From NCBI GenBank assembly GCA_946965045.2, contig OX337231.1, forward strand, positions 2,294,001 to 2,358,000: 64,000 bases of DNA, written 5' to 3'. Every line of letters begins with the position of its first letter. The first letter of the stretch is position 1. Below are positions 53,381 through 62,229 of the stretch, one piece after another. This stretch comes from Epithemia pelagica (lineage: Eukaryota; Bacillariophyta; Bacillariophyceae; Surirellales; Surirellaceae). The translations under genes were made by a program, and so were the position numbers. The notes below the pieces were generated by a model, which worked only from the letters and a program-made list of their open reading frames with translations, had not been told where the DNA came from and ran no database searches.

Positions 53381-53831
53381 CTCATGCACCGAATTGGTAC
53401 AGCTACGCTAGAAAACTGCTGTTATATAGTACTGTTTTGTATTGTTATCAAGAGTCTCTTTCTCGTATCCGCTTTGGTAAGTTTCATTTCTCAAGCCTTC
53501 TTGGAATCAAGAGGCGGCATTCGATCTTCAGCTTTTCTGGTACAATTTCACGGTGACACAACAAGCACCTCTTTCGACAACACGAATTCCCACTGTCGAG
53601 TAGGGAAAGAGGACCATGGCACTGATTAACTCGACACTAATAGGCAATTTACATGTTGTAGTATAAAGAGAGTTGAGGAAACGGAAAGTTCGATGAGAAC
53701 AACCCCCAAACGTTGTCCTCAGCTTGGCATTCCCCCGGAATCCATAGCAAATGGATGACTTTGCTCGTACAGTACAATGAAAAACATAGAACAAGAAAGA
53801 AATATCAGCCCGGGATGGCGCAACCGCAGTC
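53381..53831. other. Intergenic region between convergent genes
   Basis: Between the kinase-PP2C stop and the transporter stop. Short frames only; presumed 3' UTRs. Confidence 0.4.
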
Positions 53832-56333
53832 TCACACATCCTCTTCTGTGTTCAAACTGTCGTTGGTGATTCGTAACGAATCATTTGGACGGCAGCAGTA
53901 GTTGTTTCTGCGGCGAGTGCTGCCGCAAGGACAGTGCGACAATAGGACGGCCATCAAGGTGAGAGTACAGGAGAGTGCCAAACAAGTTTGGTATCCCCAC
54001 AGTTCCATACTGTATCCTCCCACCAAGGCCAGGCAGGACCACGCGCTGTCGCGGAGAATGAAACAGTGTGGGGCACCACCACACGAGAAGGACGACGACA
54101 GTATGACGGAACTTTCATGGTCACAGTGTTGTTGTTGTGGTTGATGTGGTGACTGCAGTCGTTGGATTGCGGCCTGTGCCAAGCCACTTTGCAAGATGGA
54201 CAACAAGAGGACCGCCCACGAATGACGACGCCACAGATCCGAGTCGACCAGGGCCACGACCCATCCACAGACGACCGATACCACGAGAATCATCCAAATT
54301 ACAGAACTAGACTGTTGTTGTGGTTGTTGTCGTTGGAACCAGGATCTCGTTCGGTGTCGGTCCCATCGAGGTCGTCGACGCCGAGCATGAGACGATTGCC
54401 CACAGAACAAGACGAGAGCACCACTGACCACCGGTACCAATTGAACGTGCAACGGCGACAAGTGACAGTCATTTCGTAAAAAGAGGGGCAAAAACAAGGC
54501 GGACAAGCCCGAGGCGGCATGTGCCAGAACATGACACGTCACCTGCCAACAAGCTTGTCGGTCTCGGGTGGGTCTCGTGACAGTGTGAGAAACCACAAGA
54601 CTGGAAGCTGGGTGGTTGTTCCCTTCCCTTGCCCTGTTGTTGGTATTGTTGTTGTGCTCCGGGTGTGTCGTTTCCCTATCCTTTCCATGAAATGTGGGTT
54701 GCAAGGATTGTTGAAAATCCCAGGTATCTTGCGATTCGACAATGAGCAAATCCTGGTCTGGAAATCCTGGATTGCCGTCGTCATCGTGATGACGTTGTTG
54801 CTGCTGAGGGGAGGAGGACGGAGACGCGTCACGATTCCATTGTTCTTCGGCCAAGAGATCAAACAACAATTGTCGCGGATGATCTTCTTCTAATTTTTGC
54901 ATCATGGCTTCGGTCCACTGGATCGTTGGTTTATCGATTGTGGCGGATTTTGTGGTCGTGTCCTCCTTGGGAGTGTGTGGTTGGCATGGTTGATTTTCCT
55001 TGTCTTCTTCTTCTTCACCAGTGTCAGTATTGGTATCATCCTGTGCACCACCACCACCAGGCCATGGGTTGGTGGGGCTAAAGGAAAAGAGAGGAGAGGG
55101 GGTTGGCCTGGTACTAGTAGCAGTCTTGAGATTCATCTTTTGAATATTGTCGTCGTCGTGATGATGCAATGACAGTGGCGATTCCAAGGACGACGGCGTA
55201 TCCATCGTGGTGGTCCAGTGTCGGGGATGGGAGAGGGTGGTTAAAGTGGTTCCCGAATCGGTGGGACTAAACAAAAACAGGTTGGCGGCGGCGGCGGAAT
55301 CGTCGTGATTGCCAGGAGACGCTGGTTCCCATTCGTGCGTAACATTGTTGGCGTCTGACTCCTCCTCCTCCTCCTCTCCAGTACGACTGTCCTGGTCATG
55401 AGGAGTAGTGGCAGACGGGGTCAACCTCCAAGAACGGAACCACCACAAGACCCACAATCGCATCATTACCGTCATGTGCAACCCGCCTTCCAACCCAAAC
55501 CCAGTGTAGAGAATGGCTTGTAGCGTGGACGTGGTCCAGTGATTGCCCGTCCACGCAAACATCACCATGGTCAGTACGGGTCCAACCGTACGGGCCAGGA
55601 CATGGCGACTCTGAAGCTTGGAGAATTTGGTGGTTCGCACAAGTGGTATTGTTGTGGTTGTTGTTGGAACAGCAGCAGCTTCCGTAGAAGTGGTTGCCAC
55701 ATTGGTGGACCCAGTCGTGGTTAAAATTCCTAAAACGCCCCTGCGCATACCCCAAACGAGGACAAACGCCATCCAAGCCTCGGTGGCATGCCAGGACACA
55801 ATGATTCCCATTGTGGCAAGGCCTTGAAGTACAAATGTGGCAATCATCAGAATCCAAGCCACCAAAAGCCAGGAGTGGGACGACCCGAAACCAATGTGGC
55901 ACGACACTGAACCACCGTAACCGAATGACACGGTCAAGAGCAGCCACACAACCATCATGGCCCCACCCTGGAGGGCTTGCAACCCTCCCACGAATGCCGG
56001 AGTAGTGGACCAAGTACCATCATTGTCGTCGTCGTCCTGGAAGGAACCAAGGTAGAGGACCCAAATGGCACCACCCCACAACGACTCGGAACAGGATTGT
56101 CCCAACGAGAGCCACTGCCACCCAAGGCCACCCTGATCTATCCAATAACCAGACTCCTGAGGCGGTTCGATGGGTGGGTCATTGTCATGATCGCTGCTCG
56201 TGTGGCCTTGATCATTTTCGTGGTGGGTGTCATGTTCTTCTTCTCCTTCTTCTTCGTGGATTGTCACCGACAAGAGCGGTTCTCTTAAGGTATCCTCGAG
56301 GAGGGAAGGGGTGATATTTTGGCTGTCCATCAT
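53832..56333 (-). CDS. MFS-like multi-pass transporter
   Basis: About 833 aa from ATG 56333; the open frame to 56420 has no earlier ATG. The acidic N terminus carries a DTLREPLL sequence that resembles a dileucine sorting signal for vacuole-type membranes. About six hydrophobic helices follow (WLSLGQSCSESLWGGAIWVL, LQALQGGAMMVVWLLL, WLLVAWILMIATFVLQGL and others). A long acidic, disordered central loop (about residues 330-610) comes next, then a second helix set from CWQVTCHVLAHAASGLSALFLPLFL onward. The six plus loop plus six layout suggests the major facilitator superfamily, but substrate motifs are not recognisable. It is convergent with the kinase-PP2C gene and divergent from NDUFAF5. Confidence 0.65.
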   Translation of the reverse strand: MMDSQNITPSLLEDTLREPLLSVTIHEEEGEEEHDTHHENDQGHTSSDHDNDPPIEPPQESGYWIDQGGLGWQWLSLGQSCSESLWGGAIWVLYLGSFQDDDDNDGTWSTTPAFVGGLQALQGGAMMVVWLLLTVSFGYGGSVSCHIGFGSSHSWLLVAWILMIATFVLQGLATMGIIVSWHATEAWMAFVLVWGMRRGVLGILTTTGSTNVATTSTEAAAVPTTTTTIPLVRTTKFSKLQSRHVLARTVGPVLTMVMFAWTGNHWTTSTLQAILYTGFGLEGGLHMTVMMRLWVLWWFRSWRLTPSATTPHDQDSRTGEEEEEESDANNVTHEWEPASPGNHDDSAAAANLFLFSPTDSGTTLTTLSHPRHWTTTMDTPSSLESPLSLHHHDDDNIQKMNLKTATSTRPTPSPLFSFSPTNPWPGGGGAQDDTNTDTGEEEEDKENQPCQPHTPKEDTTTKSATIDKPTIQWTEAMMQKLEEDHPRQLLFDLLAEEQWNRDASPSSSPQQQQRHHDDDGNPGFPDQDLLIVESQDTWDFQQSLQPTFHGKDRETTHPEHNNNTNNRAREGNNHPASSLVVSHTVTRPTRDRQACWQVTCHVLAHAASGLSALFLPLFLRNDCHLSPLHVQLVPVVSGALVLFCGQSSHARRRRPRWDRHRTRSWFQRQQPQQQSSSVIWMILVVSVVCGWVVALVDSDLWRRHSWAVLLLSILQSGLAQAAIQRLQSPHQPQQQHCDHESSVILSSSFSCGGAPHCFILRDSAWSCLALVGGYSMELWGYQTCLALSCTLTLMAVLLSHCPCGSTRRRNNYCCRPNDSLRITNDSLNTEEDV

Positions 56334-56930
56334 TTTGTTCTTGTTGTCGTCGCGTTCCTCCTTTGCATTGACGCCAGAAATGGACCCTTTACACAGTCCA
56401 GACACAACACAGAAAACCACACACTACGTTTTCTTCTCTTTTTCTGTCCAGCCAACAAGCCACACCACACGCAAATGGGCTCAACCCTCTTATCCTTCTT
56501 GTTCTTGAATCCTCGTCTCGTAAGAAGGTGTATTCTCTTGGAGGTTGGTTACGATTTACGATCCTGGAAAGAGAGATTCGCACTTGTCGCTTGTGAACAA
56601 AACACGGCACAATTATTGAAAAATTGAAAACGAGAGATCAAAAAGTCAGGGTACGGACGGCGCGCCCAACTGTAAACATGTCCGGCGCGGAGACAGCGGA
56701 CCATTTTACGCGGGACTGACAGATCACGAAGTATGGCCCCTCTTGAATTCGGGGGTACGCGTTTCTGTCTCGCTGCGTCAGGTCAGCTTCAGAGTTTGGT
56801 CCACCGCACCGCCATTCACTGCGTGCGTGTAATTTTGGATATGGATGATTGTTCATCGTCTCTCTCTCTCTCTTGACTTGTCGATCGGTGTCGAGTGGAC
56901 GATAGAAATCCTTGCCGAAGAAACGCAAAC
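56334..56930. promoter_or_regulatory. Divergent promoter region, MFS-like and NDUFAF5
   Basis: About 600 bp between divergent starts. A CT run lies at 56862-56873. No supported gene. Confidence 0.4.
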
Positions 56931-58211
56931 ATGAAGCCGTCGTCGTCTTCGTCATTGTCTCTGCTGAATCGAATTTGTCGCACAATTGTGGCATCGTCTT
57001 CTTCTTCTTCTTCTTCTTCGTTTTGTACTCGACGGAGACCCGCAGCGGGGTACTACCGATCATCCTCCATATTCGTTCGGTCGTTTGCGTCGTCGGACCA
57101 AAGTGCAACCAATGCGTTTGATCGAGACGTGAAACGACAACAACGAGACAATGCGGCTCGCGCTCATCAAGCGTGGAGAAATCATGCCCTTCAACAACAA
57201 CAACAACAACAACAACAACAAGAGGCACAACACTCTTCCAGTGCTGGTCGTCGACGACGACCAGAGCCGGTGGTTTCCTACGATTATATTCGAGAAGAAA
57301 TTGCCGTCCGTCTGGTAGATCGTTTGGATGACATTCAGCGAGAGGAAGGTTTTCCGTTGGCCTTGGATGTGGGAGCGGGCGCCGGCTATGTCCATCGAGC
57401 CATTTGTGCCGAAGCCGCCTTGCAGGAGGGAGGAGGCGGTATTGGAGGGGTCAAGAAATTGGTCCAATTGGATTCTTCTCATGGCATGCTCCATCGGGAT
57501 GCCGACATTCCCGTCAAGGGCGGAGATCTTTGTGATTCCTATCGTCTCGAACTGGATGAGGAAGCCAAATTGCCCTTTCCTTCGGGAACCTTTGATTTAG
57601 TCACGAGTTGCGCCTCGCTGCATTGGGTCAACAATCTTCCGGGAGTCTTGTCGGAAATCCAGCGCGTTTTGAAACCCGACGGATGTTTCATGTGGGCCAT
57701 GATTGGTGGTACCACCTTACCGGAACTCCGCGTCGCCCTCCTCATGGCGGAATTGGAACGCGAAGGCGGTGTGAGTCCCCATGTGGGACCCTTTGTCGAC
57801 ATGGCCGATGTGGGCGGACTCTTGCAACGTGCCGGCTTTACCTTGCCCACGATTGATGTGGACACCTTTCAGGTATCCTTTCCCAATGCCGCCATTCTCA
57901 TGGAACATTTGCAACGCATGGGAGAAAACAGTGCCGGCATTCAACGCAAACCCACCCGGACCGGTCGCGATACCTTTTTGGCCGCCACGTGTATTTACGA
58001 CGAATTGTATGGAGTGGACCTGGAACCAAACAACAACAACAACTCAACTAGCAATTCCTCGGAACATCCACCGGTCCAGACGGAAATTGAAGCCACTGTC
58101 AATGTCATTTATGCCATTGGATGGACGCCGCATGAATCACAGCAAAAACCCTTGGAGCGAGGATCGGCCACGCATCGAATACAAGATCATGTTGGACACG
58201 AACCCAAATGA
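56931..58211 (+). CDS. NDUFAF5: Complex I assembly factor NDUFAF5 (methyltransferase fold)
   Basis: NDUFAF5 hydroxylates an arginine of the complex I subunit NDUFS7 and acts in the mitochondrial matrix during early complex I assembly. ATG 56931 starts MKPSSSSSLSLLNRICRT, a typical Arg/Ser presequence; the frame opens slightly earlier. The mature part has FDRDVKRQQRDNAAR, a polyGln run, LALDVGAGAGYVHRAI (SAM motif I), LVQLDSSHGML, FDLVTSCASLHWVNNLPGVL, LKPDGCFMWAMIGGTTLPEL, the family hallmark EREGGVSPHVGPF, LLQRAGF and IYAIGWTPHESQQKP near the end. About 426 aa, slightly longer than animal forms because of the polyGln and Asn inserts. Confidence 0.93.
   Translation: MKPSSSSSLSLLNRICRTIVASSSSSSSSSFCTRRRPAAGYYRSSSIFVRSFASSDQSATNAFDRDVKRQQRDNAARAHQAWRNHALQQQQQQQQQQEAQHSSSAGRRRRPEPVVSYDYIREEIAVRLVDRLDDIQREEGFPLALDVGAGAGYVHRAICAEAALQEGGGGIGGVKKLVQLDSSHGMLHRDADIPVKGGDLCDSYRLELDEEAKLPFPSGTFDLVTSCASLHWVNNLPGVLSEIQRVLKPDGCFMWAMIGGTTLPELRVALLMAELEREGGVSPHVGPFVDMADVGGLLQRAGFTLPTIDVDTFQVSFPNAAILMEHLQRMGENSAGIQRKPTRTGRDTFLAATCIYDELYGVDLEPNNNNNSTSNSSEHPPVQTEIEATVNVIYAIGWTPHESQQKPLERGSATHRIQDHVGHEPK
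57192..57221 (+). repeat. CAA microsatellite encoding polyGln
   Basis: Ten CAA units in the NDUFAF5 coding region between the presequence and the SAM domain. Likely to vary in length. Confidence 0.9.
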
Positions 58212-58711
58212 AGGAATTGGCGTGTGTCGTGTTGTAGGATTCATTCTATGGCATCCAAAAGGCTGCAACATGGTGGATCGACCGAACCCCGTCGAAGTTG
58301 TACCATTCCGTTCCATGTACTAACGAGGCATTGCAAACGGAAAGACACTTGACCAAAATCGGTGGCTAAGCATCGATGATCAAGGACCAAGGATGTTGCT
58401 AGCGCCGTGTTCTAACAAATCACCACCGTATCGAGACGAGAAAACAAAACGAATGTAGTAGTTGCTAAAGCAGGAGACCAGAAAAGAAACAAGTATAGTG
58501 GCCAACAAGAGACGTTTAGTGTTCTTCTTTTACTCACAATCCAGCGTAATTACGACCAGTGAATGTGCTAAAATTAAGCTGTAAAGTAGCGAGAAGGCTG
58601 GCTGTCGGAAACGGTCACTGGCACCCACCGTGGTCTTTGATACACAAAGACTTGTTCTCTCGGTAGCGCAATGTTCCAGTTGCCCAACAGTTCCACACAC
58701 ACACTCTCTCT
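58212..58711. other. Intergenic region between convergent genes
   Basis: Between NDUFAF5 and the MATE gene. The frame at 57781-58323 is a shadow of NDUFAF5. Presumed 3' UTRs; a CACACACTCTCTCTCT simple repeat lies near 58695. Confidence 0.4.
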
Positions 58712-60506
58712 CTACACCAAAAGAGGAGTGCTTTCTCCCGCTGTCAGGTCGCTGCTGTCTGGCATTTGTCCAGTTGCCATGCGCGCAATACTTTCTCGAA
58801 CCTTAATGGCGTGTTTGTCCCAGTCGAGCAACAGGTATCCCATAGCCAAGACCACTTGCAAAAAGGTATAGCAAATTCCCAGTACTTTCCATTGCACCAG
58901 CAGTCCCCCATGTTGGAACACGGCAAAGTAAAAGACGGATGGCATGGTAACGCAATAGAGAGCAGTCGAAATGATTGCTGCGGCTCGCCATTGCATTCCC
59001 AACGCTCGGAGTATGGCCGCGGATATCCCCATAATGTAAATCAAAAACTCGTAGTAGGACAAAGTGGGCCAAATCCCCAGAGCCAGCTCTGTCGCAGTGT
59101 CATCGTTGGTAAAGGACCCAATAATCTCGTACCGAAAGAAATGAAGCATGACGGCAATGATCGCGCCGATCAATGCAATAAACGCCATGCAGCTAGTCGC
59201 AATCAGACGAGCCTTTTGCGGATTGATACCAATCACACTTCCCATACGAACGGACAACCCGATGCCCACACCCAAGGGCAACATGAAAAGCAATGGGACT
59301 GTGTTGACAATGAGTGAAAAGTGAGTCACGGAGTCTACATCCGCTGTAGATTGTGTCTACTTTTTTCTACGTACCGAGATTGTAGGCGATGGTATGGGCA
59401 TCGAGGGATTCCACACCAAAACTTCCTGCAATAAAGCACTATGGGAAACGACGAGAAATGCAAAAGATGAGTCAGAAACCCCTCAAGAGTTCCGTACAAT
59501 ATAGGCAACAGGGTTTCGGCGTACCATGATTTCAAAAAACCACCACTCATTCACACTGAGAATACCGCCCAAGGCTAGTCGCAGGTAACGCCACGTGCCA
59601 TCCAATTCACAGGCCCCCACAAGAAACTTCCACGATATGCCAGGCCATGTTTCAGGCTTGTGAACTGGTCTCCACCACAAGAGAGCCAAGAGTAAGAGAA
59701 GCGTTGCCCATTGTACCAAGGCAATGGAGAGCGCCGAGCCCTCGAGTCCAAGACGAGGGACAAAATATGCCAAAAGGAACGGATGCATCACAAGAGTTGG
59801 AATTAAAGAAGCAATGACCAGCATCCATGGTTTGTTTTGTGACAACAGAAAGCGCATAAAGACTCGAAAAATCAAGTTGGGCGCGGCGCCAATAAAGTAC
59901 ATTCGGATCCATGATTGCGCCAAGGAACTGGCTTCTTCATCCTGCCCGAGTGCTTGTAATATCCGGCTACTAAACAAGCAGAGAGGCAGGACGGGAATGG
60001 ACAACAAAAAGAACCCAACCACTGTGGCACGGATAGCCAGACGACCAACCTCCTCGTACCGATGTGCCCCGAATGCACGAGGCATGAGAGTGTCCGCACT
60101 GAAAAGACTGCCTTCCATAATAGACAAACATGTCAGGTTTCCAACCAAGGCTCCTAACGAGAATCCCCCGAGTGCGACTCTGTGAATTCAGATTTCAGAT
60201 ACAAGCGAGTTCCATTATGGTCGACGGCACGTTTTGTCAGAACTTTCGATTTCTCAATGATACAAGGGCGTGAATCAAAACTTACGGTCCAAGCTGTCGA
60301 CCAACAACAGATGCCGAAAGAGGGAAAATAAAGTACAATGCAAACTGCATCAGCACACTTGGGAGGCTTATCTGAAATAACCGACAAGATTCTTTCCATA
60401 ATCGGAACGGGCCATCGTCCAGGCCTGCGGTCGAAAAGGACGACGTCCGATGCTTCTCGGAATCATCCTTATGGTCGTCCTTGTGTCCACTTCCATTGGG
60501 AGCCAT
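58712..60506 (-). CDS. MATE family efflux transporter, four exons
   Basis: Exons on the minus strand are 60286-60506, 59525-60179, 59375-59438 and 58712-59298. Introns are 106, 86 and 76 bp, all GT-AG, and phases agree at every join. The product is 508 aa, the normal MATE length, with about 12 hydrophobic helices. The joins read VVGRQLGPVALGGFSLG, WWFFEIMCFIAGSFG and TIAYNLVPLLFMLPLG, all matching the family pattern. Other landmarks are MEGSLFSADTLMPRAFGA and LGVGIGLSVRMG. MATE proteins export organic cations or metabolites with H+ or Na+ exchange. A TPLLV C terminus may direct sorting. Substrate is unknown. Confidence 0.88.
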
Positions 60507-61145
60507 TTATGGCAATGGGTTTCTGAAATGGTTTACTTGAGGCTGGGAATGGGAATTGGGAATAGAACTTTTGAGGTGAAGTTGAATGACAGCACAATGT
60601 CCATTGTGGTCGAAGGAATCGTGGAATGAATTTCGAATTTTGAGACCACGACGGGTGTCGGTGTCCGTGACACTGATGTCATCGGCACACTCATTAATTC
60701 TTGAGCGCTCCTATATCTTACAACTAAAAAATATATTATAGAATCGAATCTTCGACGTACTCTGAGGTGTGATCTCATTCACTCAATCGCAGAAATAATA
60801 CATGCCAACCATATACGGGTAGTCTCACGCCTACCTACCTTCAGTAATGCTCCTCTAGATGTTGCCATGTCGAATGTCGATGTCGACATATACTCTTCCC
60901 TACAAAAGGCTACGAGTATGTTCATCTAGCACTACTCCTACTCCGGGATGAGTTAAAGAAAAGACAGGCACTGATGCTGAACAAAAGACTGAGACTCAAA
61001 GGTTACAACTCGGAAAACAGTTTTTATCAAGAAGACATCTCAGTTTGCCCACAGAGTTCAGAACATGACACTTTCTTGGAACCGATATAACAGACGTTGG
61101 AATAGGGTGGATGTCGTACAATCATCACATTTCAAATTGTTGATA
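60507..61145. other. Intergenic region upstream of MATE
   Basis: About 640 bp between the MATE start and the NAA20 stop. I see no gene. It should contain the MATE promoter and the NAA20 3' UTR. Confidence 0.4.
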
Positions 61146-62041
61146 CTACCATTCTAAATCTTCGGGTCTCACTGGATGATCCAATGGAACTATACTCTCC
61201 TTGTTGACATCTCTGGAGAATCCAGCAAGCGACAGCATCAAAAGACCAAAACACGTATACACGAGTTACTGAGACAATCGAGCAATCGAATCTTTCAAAT
61301 GGAGGATCGTGCACAAACTTACCGAGGGAGAGCTTTTCGCATATCCAAGGCATCTTCTGGTAGTTCTCCCGAATAGTATCCCAACACTCGGCGATACGTC
61401 ACATATCCAAACTTGTTGTACATGCTAATGGCCAAATGATTACTCCTGTTGCAAAATGATGTGAGTGAATGAAGCTGGAGATGTGTATAGGTAGCCCCTT
61501 GTTTCACGGTGCAGAAACTTACGCTCGCACAAAAAGATCCACGAAGTAAGCATTGTAGGTATGGATCGAAACATCTTCAAAGTATTGCATTAGTGTTTTG
61601 GCCAAACCCAAACGTCGATACATTGGTGCAACGGTTACGGCAGAGACATGACCATGCCACAAATTCCCATCACCTTCTGCTTTCCCAAGCACATACCCCA
61701 TTATCTGTCCATTGGAGGACTCCGCAACTGTACGGACAAGCGAAAAACAAAGACGAGAAAATTAGTGCAAAGATCGTTCAACACCTCATCATCTCTCCAT
61801 TATCATCCATGAAGGCTTCAATGCACCTTACCAAGAAAGGACTCTGGCCACCTCGAAAGATATGACATGTAAAAAGCTCCTAAAAGTGATGAAAGAGAAT
61901 ATTGAGTGTGTCAGGGGCACCAAGGAAGATCACCCACTATGGTTTCTATCCCATACCATTGTAAGTTTCTGTCAAGATATCGAGGTTCACGTTGTTAAAC
62001 TTGAGGAGATCATCCATCCGGAATTGGCGAAGTGTCGTCAT
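61146..62041 (-). CDS. NAA20: NatB catalytic subunit NAA20, five exons
   Basis: NAA20 acetylates N termini beginning Met-Asp, Met-Glu, Met-Asn or Met-Gln, as the catalytic part of NatB at the ribosome. Exons on the minus strand are 61957-62041, 61832-61879, 61523-61727, 61323-61445 and 61146-61212. Introns are 77, 104, 77 and 110 bp, all GT-AG. Coding length is 528 nt, giving 175 aa; human NAA20 is 178. The product starts MTTLRQFRMDDLLKFNNVN and continues LTETYNGAFYMSYLSRWPES and IMGYVLGKAEG. The acetyl-CoA loop RRLGLA lies within VAPMYRRLGLAKTLM. It then has YFVDLFVRASNHLAI and DMRKALPRDVNKES, and ends PLDHPVRPEDLEW. All segments match the family in order. Confidence 0.95.
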
Positions 62042-62229
62042 GGTTGCAGAGTGCAGAGACACAGAATTTGGCAAATCGATTTTTGAAAATGATTACTGAG
62101 ACCGAAAGACTACCAAAACGCGACTAACCTTATCTTCTCTTTTTTCGACAGTCGTATTTTTTATTGATCAAAGTGCGCTTCTGACCATGGTAGAACTACG
62201 ACCGGGCAACCTATGCTGAACCCGTAACA
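62042..62229. promoter_or_regulatory. Short divergent promoter, NAA20 and PDZ-PX gene
   Basis: Only 188 bp separates the two starts. It contains a 10-codon upstream ORF on the plus strand (62187-62219) just before the PDZ-PX ATG, which could lower translation of that gene. Confidence 0.6.
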
